Shown: positions 1 to 19,735, counted from the first letter of the stretch. The stretch is DNA of 64,000 nucleotides from Mesostigma viride (GCA_009746045.1 RPFO01000050.1:5825277-5889276); one strand, 5' to 3'. Made by a program: numbers and translations. The notes: generated by a model not told the origin, from the sequence alone.

Positions 1-8213
<8,213 letters not shown>

Positions 8214-10357
8214 GTCGACTTACTTTTAGAATCGTCGTGAACGGGTACCAAGGTATGCAGACTTCAACTCTGACGGCACGGGCATAGTCACCAAGGTAAA
8301 CCAAATTGGCATGTTTCAGCCTTTTCCCCAGCAGCCATAGACTAGGCTGCTGCAAGGCGTAACACACCGCATTCGCGCACTGCGCTGCAATTTGGACCTA
8401 TGTTCAAAAGTACAGATGTAGGCCACCATTGACGACCGTCATTGCGAGTTGCTGACCATTCATACAAGTTCGTAACGCCAAGCACAACAGGGTTTACGGC
8501 ATGATACTCGCCGAGTAATTCCAATGCATGGGCACGAAACCCAGACCCGCACTTTATAGAAACATGCAAAGAATAAAAAATCACGGTTTTTATCCCGCAG
8601 TCACTCACGTAAGAACTAAGAACCTCACAGCGTCCATGTCCTCTCCAAGCCAAGACTTGAGAGTTGAGACAACACGGATGAAATGAGTAAATTCGAGCCT
8701 TAGCCAATTTGGCAACTTCCTTAGACTGGCAGAGCTTCGGTTGCGCACGGCAGCAGAAAGAGGGAACGCGGAAGGAGATCGATGTCATCTCGGTACAGTC
8801 ATTCACGCCTTAAGTTGGGTTGGCTTAAGTTGTGTTCACGCCTTAACCATGGTCGGCCGATGCCATCCAAATGGATGGTACCCGACGTAACGTAACTGTA
8901 ACGCGTAAATCAGTGACCTCCGACGTAAGTGACGTAACGTAAATGTTGCCGATGGACGGGGGCAGACCCGACACGAATGAAAATGCCAAGGTTGGCCAGG
9001 TAATTGCACCATAGCCCAGTAAATACCTCGTGCATTTTATTGGTGGTCACGTGACATTTGCTAACATTTCTTACCGTTGAGCGCGCGCATAGCTAGATAT
9101 GGCTGTCAACGCGCCATTTTGGTGGAAATTTCGGGTTCCGCTGCTTGAAATGGGTCAGATGATGACCCCTGAACGACGATGCATTATTTTGGTACGTCAA
9201 GAATGATCAGATTCAAGGAATTGGGAAAATACGCAGTGGTTATTACCTGTGTCTTGGTCGTCACCATCAGACGAGACGTCCCCTTTGGTATCGCCGGTTT
9301 CTTTTAGGTTTCTTGGTAGCTTCCGTCTGCCTGGGCCTTCCAATGTTTTGCGAAAGTCCGCGGCACCATTTGTTGGGAATGTGGACGCGTTAGACGTCAT
9401 CTTTGCATAGATAAACAACATGGTAACGATGACGGAAGGATGGATAGAGCAGCTGTGGCCGCCTCTGCCACTAGCATTAGTATCCGTGACGTATGAGCAT
9501 GTCGGCCAGCGGAACCCGGCCAGGTCATAATCAAGGCAGGTACGGCAATGCGTTTTCGTGTTGTTTGTATGGAAACTCGTACGTTCATGCATGTCTTATG
9601 GTGGATGCATTAGTGGTAATTGCAACAGCCTTCCATGCCTGCTCAAGGAGGGGTGTTAGCCATTATGTTGTACAATTTGTGGCATTTCTTTGGGGGATAC
9701 CGTTCAGTGAGTGCAAGGTGGCGTCATATTTGTATTCCAGCATGTTTGGCAGTCTACTGTGGTCAATTATATTGCTTCATTGTATGGCATGGCATAGTCG
9801 GCTGTTTGCGCGCGCGTAAGCCACACATGTACACGCGTGCATTATACATGTCAAACGGGGTATCCGGGTGGTTTGACCAAAGGAAAGGACCATTGGACTA
9901 TCCAACTAAATTGTCCAATGTTGGTATTGAGGTTTCTGAACCCCCCTGAGAAAAATGGGGGGTATACTTTTTCTTGCACGGAAACGATCGTCTTTTGGCC
10001 AACTTTGGCTGAAGCTATCATCCAAATGCCTTGATAAACCAGTGATATTATTGCATATTCTGAAAGCCCTTGAAGTGTAGATGTTCCTAGCACCTGGGTT
10101 GAGGGTATTTGGAGTTGTGGTCTAGGAGTTATGACTTTTTTCATTTTTTGGGGTCAAAAAAGCAAAAAAAGTTGTGGCCGACTATGGTTAATTGGGTCAC
10201 ATTGAATTTCGGTCGAGCAAGTTGGGTCGAATTGAATTTCGGCGTGCTAAGTTCAAAGTAGTTCAGAATAGTATGTTTTAGTATCTTTAGTTCAAATAAA
10301 TAGAATTTAGTAGAGTCATTCATGCCTTAAGTTGGGTTCACGCCTTCAGTTAGGTTG
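8214..10357. other. Non-coding stretch upstream of the MED-like gene
   Basis: No gene is recognised here. The region immediately upstream of 8213 should hold the promoter of the MED-like gene. ORFs at 8342-8806 and 9197-9592 (minus) show no familiar motif. The phrase TTCACGCCTTAAGTTGGGTT near 8810-8850 recurs at about 10324-10345, so part of this region is an old repeat. Confidence 0.4.
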
Positions 10358-10367
10358 ACCCCTCAAA

Positions 10368-10452
10368 GTTTTTTTTTTCTAATGAGATTAGCATAGTACT
10401 CCGTGGCATGCCTTTGCGCATGACACGCAAGTACTTACTTACTTACTTACTT
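10368..10452 (+). mobile_element. Tail-only LINE insertion (family A) with 10-bp target-site duplication
   Basis: The 85-bp insert starts in a T run, carries CTAATGAGATTAGCATAGTA and CATGCCTTTGCGCATGACAC, and ends in (ACTT)n. It is flanked on both sides by ACCCCTCAAA (10358-10367 and 10453-10462). The same tail occurs in reverse at about 49319-49440. This is the hallmark of a severely 5'-truncated LINE copy made by target-primed reverse transcription. The host sequence is itself a repeat with the phrase CGCCTTAAGTTGGG in both orientations. Confidence 0.8.
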
Positions 10453-10914
10453 ACCCCTCAAAAACCACGAACCCACCAACTTAGGGCGTGAATGACTGTG
10501 CGTACATGTCCCGTACATAGACTGGCTTAGGGTGCTCTCACTCATCAGACGGAGGGGGGACAAGTACAACACTAGTGGACCATTTAAATTGGACACCAGG
10601 CCCCGCCACTCAGTTATGAAAGGCGCAGTTCATGAAGGCGCTGCACAAGGCGACCATTGATGGCCCATGGGCCAGGCACTACGACACAACTTCCAATTTA
10701 ATACGGGGAGAAGTTCAATGTTGAACGGCCTCCCCCTCCCCGCGGGCGGGAGACTGAGACGGGTGCCCATTTTGACGGAAAGTGAGGAGCTATTGGAACT
10801 GGCCTAGTGACTAGCCAGCTAGCTAGCCGGCTCCATTAACTAACGGTATAAATTCGCCGTAGGTGAAGCATTACCGTGCACCATGGGCGCTGACCGAAAC
10901 ATCGAACTCCTTAA

Positions 10915-10975
10915 ATTAAAAATAAAATTAAATCATAAAATGACTGCGTTGGGAGATCATGTAGCACACATTCCC
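10915..10975 (-). mobile_element. LINE family C 3'-tail fragment
   Basis: A TTAAATTAAA-type run is followed by GCGTTGGGAGATCATGTAGC, matching the 3' end of the LINE C copy at 49282-50282. A second short match (GTTGGGAGATCATG) lies at about 33868-33885. These look like short 3' remnants. Confidence 0.5.
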
Positions 10976-11294
10976 TTCACTCACACAACGGTCTGAAAGT
11001 GCCAAAAAACAGCCTTATAACTCCTGTACGATGCAAATATCGTCGAAACATGCTAGATCTTGGTAGGTAGCATGTTCAGGACACCAGTAGAAGGATTGCA
11101 ACTTTCCGGACTTACCGGACCTCAGCTGACCTATTTTTGGCATGTCTATTTTTAGCAGTTTTCCAGATTTTAATATAAACAAATACATTCTAACATGCAA
11201 ATAAAGAGTTCTTGACCTGGCTGTTTGCAAGTAAGTTGATACTCATGACTAATGACTGTGCACAAGATCTGATGGTCATCCAACCGCATTTGGT

Positions 11295-11820
11295 AACAAA
11301 ATGCCACCAAATGCTAGCAAAAATGTGCGTTTTTTGTATTTCCCATCACATTTCATTGCAGTTTCCATGCAAGCTGTGCTCGGTTGAGGCTGGAAACTTG
11401 TAGGCATCTTAAACATCATTATTCTAGACATCCCACAAAAATTCAGGTCCATCGTAGGGTATTTGATGTCAGTTTGCTCACAAATGTTACCAAAAATGCA
11501 CGTTTTTCGTATTTTTCATCACATTCCATGGCAGTTTCCATACAAGATGTGCTCAGTCCAGGCTGAAAACTTGCATGCATCTTTGCCATCATTATTTTAG
11601 ACATTCCACAAAAATTCAGAACCATCAGAGGGTATTTGATGTCAGTTTGCTCACAAATGTTACCAAAAATGCACGTTTTTCGTATTTTTCATCACATTTC
11701 ATTGCAGTTTCCGTACAAGATGTGCTCAGTTGAGGCTTGAAACTTGCATGCATCTTAGCCATCATGATTTTAGACATTCCACAAAAATTCAGGCCCATCA
11801 TGTTCTATTTGGTAGAGTTA
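11295..11820. repeat. ~178-bp satellite-like tandem repeat, about three units
   Basis: The landmark CACGTTTTTCGTATTTTT recurs at about 11500 and 11678, with a variant at about 11323, giving a period near 178 bp. Units also share CATCACATTTCATTGCAGTT and CACAAAAATTCAG. There is no coding content. The length is nucleosome- or satellite-like, but the array is short. Confidence 0.85.
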
Positions 11821-12161
11821 TCAATGCCATACCTGCCAGTTTCCATTACAAATTCTTTCCCATGGATGCGAAACTGCCAGTGTGGAATATCAAGGAGACA
11901 ATCTGGTCAACTCAAATAAGATGACTCACTAAAACATGGAAACCATTCACGAGTGATATAAGACAACCTCCAGGAGACATACATAAAAGTTCATTGATAT
12001 AGACACAGCTGACAATATGCACATGTGGCCATGTGGATGCTCACGCAATCTCTATTCTACGGAGGAGCTTGCTGAACATAATATTGGCAGCTGTCGCATG
12101 CATGGCTAGAAAGGTCATTTTACACGTGCACCCACAGCATGCCAAGTAATGTAGCTGCAAA

Positions 12162-12401
12162 TTACTCAACAGGCGGCACGGCGCTTATGCGGTTGCGCGC
12201 CCTCATTTCGGTATCGCTAGGAGGTAGTGGCACCTCCCTGCACAATCTCTGCCTGACCTTGTCAGCCTTCATGCACTGTGTCAACATGGACACCCCCATA
12301 CCCTTGCCCTTGGCATCACAGCCAAGCTTTCGACGGTGGTTGGTGAAGCTCTTGGTGTCCTCCTTGCGCATGTGGTGCATGTGCAAGTTACTAAGTGAGT
12401 G
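12162..12401 (-). CDS. Unrecognised ORF fragment next to a microsatellite block
   Basis: A minus-strand frame is open and of ordinary composition ([20 protein letters not shown]...) and ends in a stop at 12162. It could be a terminal exon of the small gene at 13879-14268, with the repeat block as an intron, or an old transposon piece. No family is recognised and no confident splice acceptor was identified. Confidence 0.2.
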   Translation of the reverse strand, partial: HSLSNLHMHHMRKEDTKSFTNHRRKLGCDAKGKGMGVSMLTQCMKADKVRQRLCREVPLPPSDTEMRARNRISAVPPVE

Positions 12402-13827
12402 AGTGAGTGAGTGAGTGAGTGAGTGAGTGGGTGGGTGGGTGAGTGGGTGAGTGGTGGGTGGTGGGTGGGTGGGTGGGTGGGTGGGTGGTGGGTGGGTGGG
12501 TGGGGGTGGGTGGGTGGGTGGGTGGGTGGGTGGTGGGTGGGTGGGTGGGTGGGTGGGTGGGTGGGTGGGTGGGTGGGTGGGTGGGTGGGTGGGTGGGTGG
12601 TGGTGGGTGGGTGGGTGGGTGGGTGGTGCGTGGGTGGGTGGTGTGGGTGGGTGCCTGGGTGGGTGCGTGCGTGAGTGCGTGAGTGCGTGGTGCGTGAGTG
12701 CGTGAGTGCGTGAGTGCGTGAGTGCGTGAGTGCGTGAGTGCGTGAGTGCGTGAGTGCGTGAGTGCATGAGTGTGCGTGCGTGCGCGTGAGTGCGTGCGTG
12801 CGTGCGTGCGTGCGTGCGTGGTGGTGGTGGGTGGGTGGGTGGGTGGGTGGGTGGGTGGGTGGGTGGGTGGTGGGTGGGTGGGTGGGTGGGTGGGTGGGTG
12901 GGTGGGTGGGTGGGTGGGTGGGTGGGTGGGTGGGTGGGTGGGTGGGTGGGTGGGTGGGTGGGTGGGTGGGTGGGTGGTGGTGGGTGGGTGGGTGGGTGGG
13001 TGGGTGGGTGGGTGGGTGGGTGGGTGGTGGGTGGGTGGGTGGGTGGGTGGGTGGGTGGGTGGTGAGTGAGTGAGTGAGTGAGTCCACGAGGGAGCGAGGG
13101 AGGGAGGGAGGGAGGAGGGAGGGAGGGAGGGAGGGAGGGAGGGAGGGAGGGAGGGAGGGAGGGAGGGAGGGAGGGAGGGAGGGAGGGAGGGAGGGAGGGA
13201 GGAGGGAGGAGGAGGGAGGGAGGGAGGGAGGGAGGGAGGGAGGGAGGGAGGGAGGGAGGGAGGGAGGGAGGGAGGGAGGGAGGGAGGGAGGGAGGGAGGG
13301 AGGGAGGGAGGAGGGAGGAGGGAGGGAGGGAGGGAGGAGGAGGGAGGGAGGGAGGGAGGGAGGGAGGGAGGGAGGGAGGGAGGGAGGGAGGGAGGGAGGG
13401 AGGGAGGGAGGGAGGAGGGAGGGAGGGAGGGAGGGAGGGAGGAGGGAGGGGAGGGAGGGAGGAGGGAGGGAGGGAGGGAGGGAGGGAGGGAGGGAGGGAG
13501 GGAGGGAGGAGGAGGGAGGGAGGGAGGGAGGGAGGGAGGGAGGGAGGGAGGAGGGAGGGAGGAGGGAGGGAGGGAGGGAGGAGGGAGGGAGGGAGGGAGG
13601 GAGGAGGGAGGGAGGGAGGGAGGGAGGAGGAGGGAGGGAGGGAGGGAGGGAGGGAGGAGGGAGGGAGGGAGGAGGGAGGGAGAGGGAGGAGGAGGGAGGG
13701 AGGGAGGGAGGGAGGGAGGGAGGAGGGAGGGAGGGAGGGAGGGAGGGAGGGAGGGAGGGAGGAGGGAGGAGGAGGGAGGGAGGAGGGAGGGAGGAGGGAG
13801 GGAGGAGGGAGGGAGGGGGAGGAGGGG
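12389..13827. repeat. Mosaic of tetranucleotide microsatellites, 1.4 kb
   Basis: Successive blocks on the plus strand are (GTGA)n, (GGGT)n, (GTGAGTGC)n, (GTGC)n, (GGGT)n, a short (GAGT)n, then about 740 bp of (GGGA)n with scattered GGA interruptions. All share a purine/GT-rich plus strand, as if each arose by drift from its neighbour. The long apparent Pro/Ser and Pro/Thr/His reading frames here are by-products of the repeat. Confidence 0.95.
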
Positions 13828-13878
13828 ATCGGTCACTCACAGCAGTTTATTCCCACCCCAGCAGGGCCCCTCCCTCAC

Positions 13879-14268
13879 ATCCGGCTGCAAAATCTGCTTG
13901 ATGTCGCTTCTCTCTAGAATAAGCCGCACAGCCCTGATGCGAGCAAACGGCTCGCCATCATACTGTCGCTCACTGATGCTTTATACGCGCTTTCCGTAAG
14001 ATGAAAACATGACGGAAAAGAGAGACTCGGGGAAAGGGGATACGGTGAAATACTTGTCTGCTACCGGCCGGGGTTTCAACAGCGAAGAAATTCGCACCTG
14101 AATGTGCACATACCACTCCGTCACGTCGACAACGGTCTTGCATCGCAACCGTGTCACAGACGCGGCAGCAAAAATTGCTGGCGGCATTGACATGCTCGCC
14201 GCAGTCAACGAACGTGCGGAGGTCCGTTTTAGCCCCTGACGCCATGGCGTCTTTGATGCCAAGAACGC
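13879..14268 (-). CDS. Unrecognised gene fragment, two exons
   Basis: Two putative exons have good splice edges: 14268-14098 (171 nt; acceptor TTTGCAG, donor CAG|GTGCGA) and 13962-13879 (84 nt; acceptor CGACAG, donor GAT|GTGAGG). Both lengths are multiples of three and join in phase 0. The second exon reads YDGEPFARIRAVRLILERSD..., a charged amphipathic segment typical of real protein. For exon 14268-14098 two frames are open, and the phase-0 frame was chosen because it meets the donor cleanly. The 5' and 3' ends are not found. Function unknown. Confidence 0.4.
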
Positions 14269-14981
14269 CTGCAAAAGACACGATATCGGGCACAAAAGCA
14301 CTTAAAAACGAATTACGGTATGCGACACCTGGCCCAGCCTAGAAATTGGATAAAAAATCGCGCCAGCTCGGTTAAAGCAAACTGAGCCGGTAATGAAAAA
14401 AGTGCTTCGGTCAAGGCCTTAAAAACTAAAAAATGCGTCGATTTGTGTCAAAAACCAGATGTTAGGGCGACTTTCATCGGGAAAATTTTTTGCTGCAGGT
14501 AGGTGGGGTCGAGAGAAAATCGGCGACAAAACAGGCACCCACCTGTGAATGACGCCGAAATGCCGAAGGACTCCGCAGAATTTGTGGCGAAAAAAAAAAC
14601 CGGCAAGTAATATATGACCCTAGGAGCATACACTAAAATTTCCAGCCTCGATACTGCCTTTTTATTCGCTCACGATAGCCTGCCAGGCCGCCATGCCTGT
14701 CGGTGGAAATTCGGTCACCGTCGTGCACGCATACACCAAAAATCTCATTTCGCGCCACTTTTCGGGTCCTCCTTACGAGGCTGCATTTTGGCGGGGCTCG
14801 GACCGTTGTGCACTTCATATTCCCTTGCTCAGCTGGATGGATCGAACTCCTTACCCATACTCCAACATCGCGCATCATGTGCCTCACCAAGTATCCCAGC
14901 AATGACCTCTTTCTTTATTCCATCTAGCATTGTTTTTTGTTATTATTATTACTCTTTACTTTGTCTTTTTTTATTAGCAAG

Positions 14982-15028
14982 GAGACAACCAGCGCAGGCC
15001 AGAAATCGGGAGAAAATCCGGACCATGG
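14982..15028 (+). repeat. Dispersed repeat E, copy 1 (partial)
   Basis: GACAACCAGCGCAGGCCAGA..CGGGAGAA..CCGGACCATGG matches three other copies in this window, at 22727-22803 (minus), 48113-48192 (plus) and 63305-63388 (minus). This copy directly precedes the LINE reverse-transcriptase remnant. Confidence 0.75.
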
Positions 15029-15117
15029 TATTGATTATTTTTCTTCTTGTTAATTATCATTTACATTTTCTTTTCATTTTTCTTTCTTTCTTTTTCTTTT
15101 TTCTTTTTCCCAGCTCC

Positions 15118-16617
15118 CCGCCCCGGTGATTAAGCTGACGGCGCTCACGGGGTTCCTGCTTGACGTCTGCAACCGGATCCTGCTTGTTGACGCGCCGCCG
15201 ATTCCTGAGTGGCAGCACAGCTACCGTATTATGCTGTACAAAAATTAACAAAGGTTCCCCTGACGACCCCGCCAACCATCGAGGAGTCTGCATCCAAAGC
15301 GCCGCACTCAAGTTGTTCATGCGCATGATCCTCAACCGCCTTCGTTCTGCTCTCGACCGTCACCTACTAGGGGAAAGTCAAATGGGCTTTCGTCCTGGGC
15401 GCAACACCGTCATGGCCATCTTCGTCGCGCGTCGCCTCTTCGAGGACATCGCTCTCCTGCAACCTGGTGAGTTGCCCGCCATCCTGATCTTCGTCGACTT
15501 CATCAAGGCTTTTGATTCTGTCCTCTGGGACGCTCTATGGGCTGTACTTGCTCGCGCTCGCGTCCCCACTCCCCTGATTACCGCCATCCGCACGCTCTAT
15601 GAGGGGTCGACCACTTCAGTGCGCACTCAACACGGCTTTACCCCGCCATGCCCACTGCATGCAGACCGGCGTCTGGCAGGGTTGCGTCCTGTCGCCGTAC
15701 CTGTTTATTATTGTAGTGGATTATGCTATGCGTCAGGCACGTGCTCGTTTTGCTAGCATTGCAGGCCGTGCCCCTGGCCTAGCGATCACGAACGAGCTTG
15801 GAGAAGGGGGGCCGACTAACAAGCAGAATTTACTAGCTGACCTCATTTATGCCGACGACATCACGCTCATCGCGAAGCCGGAGTCTGCCCAACTTTGGCT
15901 GGACTGCCTGGCGCTCGAGGCTTGGGCGGTTGGTCTAGAAATCAGCCCCAAAACGGAGGCCCTGGCCCTCGGCATGGCAGGGCCCCCACCCACACTCCGC
16001 CTCTTAGACGACACCGAGGTCAACTACCCTACTTCAGGCCGCTTCGATCAAGCTGCTCGGCAGTTGGCTTCCCGACTGCGAGGACGACCTGACAACACGG
16101 ATTGGCATGGCGTGGGCGCAACTCCATGACCACCGCCGCTGGTGGAGCAACCCCGCCCTACCCCGGATATCGTCAAGCGTGACCTCTTCAAGGTCGTCAT
16201 TCTGAGGATCCTGACCTACGGCGCCGAGACCTGGACACTGACGCAGGAGCTAGCTGGAGCAACGACTCGACGGCAACGTCACCAAGATGCTGCGCAAGGC
16301 CCTTAACATCCCCTTTGGTTTGCACATTAGTAATGAGGATTTGTACGGTGATTTGCCCTATGTTTCCCACACTATTAGGCACAGGCGCCTGGGCCTAGCC
16401 GAGCACCTGGCCTGCACAGATCAGGTAGACACATCAGATAGACTAGCTGGCACCAAGGCCGCCCAGCCTGGGCGATATGTCCTCACCTGGCGTGCCCCAG
16501 GCCGCGCGCAGCAGGGCCGCCACCCGTGGACTTTTCGTGATAGACTCGGCATGGACATGTGCTACACTATAGACGTGACGGGCTCACACCCGGGCAGCCT
16601 CCTGGTTTGTCTGTAAT
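15118..16617 (+). pseudogene. LINE family B reverse transcriptase, decayed
   Basis: Three frames must be combined to read a non-LTR reverse transcriptase. A first block (to about 15235) is followed, after a frame change, by NHRGVCIQSAALKLFMRMIL, GFRPGRNT and ILIFVDFIKAFD. After another frame change near 15650 come GVWQGCVLSPYLF and the catalytic box LIYADDITLIA. The carboxy part (LRKALNIPFG, RRLGLAEHLA, QPGRYVLTW) is in a third frame from about 16287. The YADD and FVDFIKAFD motifs identify the family. With at least three frame breaks the copy cannot encode an intact enzyme. The endonuclease domain is not seen upstream, so it is 5'-truncated. Confidence 0.88.
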
Positions 16618-16947
16618 ATGGAGGCAGATGGTACGCAAGGATAGATGGCAAGTAGTGATGAAGGAGACCACCCCAAGTCTGTGGGGGCTCCGCGTGTGAC
16701 GGCGTATGGCATTCATAGCGATTCGGGCTGCGGTGCCCACAACCCTGTAACTAGGACCTAGATAGCTTACACCATCCATTCCATGAAACCCGTGGGAGGC
16801 ACGCCAGCCAGCTCCCCTAGGGCAGCGTGAGGCTGTCTAGATCTATAGATGTTGTAGTTAGAATGCTGTTAGATAGATGTCGTAGGTAGCTGATGTAGAT
16901 AGATTAGACCGGTAGGACTGTTTGCACCCATCCATCCATCCATCCAT
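16618..16947 (+). mobile_element. LINE family B 3' end with (ATCC)n tail
   Basis: After the RT remnant comes a region coding the last residues (QMVRKDRWQVVMKE...) in another frame, then GATTAGACCGGTAGGACTG and TTTGCACCCATCCATCC, ending in (ATCC)n. The same tail appears inverted at about 19907-19960, which defines the 3' end of family B. Confidence 0.75.
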
Positions 16948-17184
16948 CGGGGTTAATGCTCCGTGACTCCCCAATTAACGGGAGCACGAGTCTAATTAAT
17001 TAATTAATTAATCCATTCCATCCCATGTTCCCCTAGCCCACTGAGGACTTATGCTCACGTGACGCAGTCACGTGTCTATTAATTAATTAATTAATTAATT
17101 TGTAATTAATTAATTTGTAATTAATTAATTTATTAATTAGACTCGTGCTTCCGTTGGGGAGTCACGGAGCATCAACCCCGTTGT
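16948..17184. repeat. ~237-bp foldback element with ~50-bp inverted arms
   Basis: The left arm CGGGGTTAATGCTCCGTGAC..GAGCACGAGTCTAATTAATT is mirrored by the right arm AATTAGACTCGTGCTTCCG..TCACGGAGCATCAACCCCG. The centre holds (TTAA)n runs and GCTCACGTGACGCAGTCACG. A third, single arm lies at about 19851-19903. It may be a MITE-like element, or two tail modules inserted head to head. Confidence 0.7.
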
Positions 17185-17508
17185 AATGTATACTTCTTAC
17201 CTTTTCTTTTAGCCCCTTCGTATATGTGTGTATGCGTTCCCTCTTTTCCTTCTTAGTTTTGGTTGTTTGTGTTGGTCATGGTGGTGTCTAGGCCCTCTCC
17301 TCAAGCCCCCCCTGGGTGCCTGTGCTTGTTTAGGAGGCATGAACCACCATGCACGAGCCACGAGCCACGAGCCACGAGCCACGAGGTAGCCATGGCTGTC
17401 GGAGCTTTCACGTTTGAGCACCGAATTCAGCTGTGAATATCACAATCGCTTCGTCTTTCTTAGACGCACATGCTGATATAATTTTCCGAAGCTATAACGC
17501 ACTATACG

Positions 17509-18901
17509 ATGAGCAAACGCCTCTCGACGCAACGCAGCCTGGCGGCTGCGCTCAGCAATGAAAATACGCCTGCAGCCCCGGCTGCAGCTTCGCCAACCGG
17601 CCAGGCAGAAGGCAGCGGCGCCACTAGCCAAGCTCTAGTGGTCGCCCATCCCCCTGCTGAGCCCGCATCGCCAGCAGCGTCGCCAGAACCCAAGCGCAGT
17701 CGCCCTGCCGAGCCGAGCTGGGTCGAGCTCGAATTTGTAGCTGAAGCCCGCCAGCCCGGCTTTGTTGACAAGTTTACCGAGGACCGCATCCTGGGCTGCG
17801 TGTTTTGGGGATCACACGCCTCGCTTGTTGAATTGTGCAAGCAGCTCTTCAACCGAGGCCGCCTCTTTGATTCTCGCCTGAATATCGTCTCCTCTTTCGA
17901 CCACTTTCCCAGCCTCCGCCGCCCCCACCTCCAGGAATACGCTCTCTTCTCCCTCCTTGGACGCTCCATCTCGGAGCTTTGGCCCCGAAAGCCCCTCACC
18001 ACCACCTTAACCGAAGCCTCCATCCGCTCACTCCTCCAGGAGGCCCTCGAGCAGCACGTGGCCCCAATCGCAGCAGATGTGGCGGCCATGGGCAGCACGC
18101 TGGCTGCCGAGCTCCCCCTCCTCTCCACCGCCACCTCCGCCATCTCCACCGCCACCTCCACCCTCCTCGCCTCCTCCACCGCCACCACCTCCACCTCCGA
18201 CGCCATCACCGCCCAGCTCCGTGACATCGACCAGCGTCTTAAGGACAACGCCATTGCTATCGAGGTTCTGCAGAACACCGCAGGCCTCACCGCCCAGGCG
18301 GTGAAGGACATTGCCGCCAAGCCAGCCCCGGCTGGCCTGGCCGGCGATGCTCCTCCCATCACCACCTGGGCGGACATGCTTAAGCAACATACCACCTCCA
18401 CCACCTCCGCCGTCGCAGCCCAGCTTCAACGACAGACGCTTAACCGAGCTCGCCAAGCGCAGCCTCAACGCCATACTCAAGAACTTCGACATGGAAGAAG
18501 GTGAGAATTCCGAGAAGCTTGCACGTGCGTTTGAGAGCAAAATCCTTGTACGCATGGGCCTCCTTGGTGAGATTAAGCTGACCGCCCACCGCCTCCCCCG
18601 CGCGCGGGGTAAGGCAGGGGCGCCTCCGCTTCTTCTCATCTTTGACAGCCCAGCGGACAAGATTTCGTTTCTCAGACGCCGCAAGCGGCTCGCGAACACT
18701 CCCTTCACCGTGGACGACGACTTGACCCTGGCGCAGCAACAACGGCGACGGGAGCTATGGCCGACCTACCTCCAGCTCCGGCAGACCAAGGCGGGCCAGC
18801 CGGTGTACTGGAAGGGGGCGGCCATCTACGTCGGCCACAAGCCCTGGCACGCGACCCCCTCGACCACCGCGGCCCCAGCGACTCCGGCAGCCCCAGCCTA
18901 G
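17509..18901 (+). pseudogene. LINE ORF1-like protein with one frameshift
   Basis: The ATG at 17509 opens a frame with an Ala/Pro-rich start, then a folded-looking region (SWVELEFVAEARQPGFVDKF) and a long Ala/Ser/Thr helical stretch up to about residue 300. Near 18400-18440 the sensible reading moves to the +1 frame, which continues with LTELAKRSLNAILKNFDMEE, PPLLLIFDSPADKISFLRRR and DDLTLAQQQRRRELWPTY to a stop at 18899. The second part matches the pattern of nucleic-acid-binding ORF1 proteins of L1-type LINEs. One indel separates the two halves, so this copy is recently inactivated or the break is a sequencing error. It follows a LINE B 3' end, so it may be the 5' part of another copy. Confidence 0.65.
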
Positions 18902-19340
18902 GGGAATACAGCAGCAGTAGTGTAGAATAGATAGACAGTGGCCTTGTACATGCCCGCCTACTACAGGCACTATACCAGCTGAGCCTAGCCTTTTCTAGTC
19001 ATGTACATGTGTGCCTATGATGAGCCACCCTCCAGATGATACCTAGCTTTATTTAATTATGCAGTGCCCATGCAGGGGGTCACTCCCTGCTGAGAAGCCA
19101 TGCCCTAGCTTTTGTATAGCTGTGCTGATCTTCCCCACCTATGACAGGCTCCCCTTAGCTGGGTGTTGCCTGAAACTCTGGGTGGTGCAGGTGCCCTAGT
19201 GCACCTAGAGCAAGTGTTGTTTACATTCCCACCCTTGCAGGAAGTAGCTTAGAATGTATGATAGGCCATATGCCCCTTCTCTGGGCTATGTGCTACATAT
19301 ACTCCCAACGGAGTTATGTTACAATTCAATTCAATTCAAT
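18902..19340. other. Non-coding spacer after the ORF1-like frame
   Basis: No gene, repeat array or RNA gene is recognised here. It may be LINE sequence between ORF1 and a missing ORF2. Confidence 0.3.
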
Positions 19341-19343
19341 GGT

Positions 19344-19390
<47 letters not shown>

Positions 19391-19735
19391 CCTATCAACC
19401 TTTCTTGATACCCTCTGTCTCCCTCCATGCAGGTCGACCTAGAGATAGCCACGCGGCTCCCGCGGCCTTCGCGTCTTTCCTCTCAGACCACTACCCTAGT
19501 CCTTCCACGGCGTTGGATCGCCATGCGTCCAGGCATAGTTGTCTCGCGCTTCGTATGTGTGTGTGTGTGTTTTCCCTATCAACCTTTCTTGTTACCCTCT
19601 GCCTCCCTCCATGCAGGTCTTCCTAGAGATAGCCATGCGGCTCCCGCGGGCTTTCGCGTCTTTCCTCTCAGACAACTACCCTAGTCCTTCCATGGCGTTG
19701 GATCGCCATGCGTCCAGGCATAGTTGTCTCACGTA
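19341..19735. repeat. (GT)n run plus a 183-bp tandem duplication
   Basis: A (GT)n run at 19341-19386 leads into TTTTCCCTATCAACCTTTCT, which recurs 183 bp later at 19569. Both units continue through CTCCCTCCATGCAGGT, CGGCTCCCGCGG and CATGCGTCCAGGCATAG. The second unit is preceded by a shorter (GT)n run. Confidence 0.9.

Noticed and set aside
12281-13917. Pro/Ser, Pro/Thr/His, Gly/Glu/Arg and Trp/Gly/Val-rich ORFs
   Set aside because: They are translations of GGGT and GGGA tetranucleotide repeats.
17502-18708. Minus-strand ORFs across the ORF1-like region
   Set aside because: They are shadows in GC-rich coding sequence; motif content supports the plus strand.
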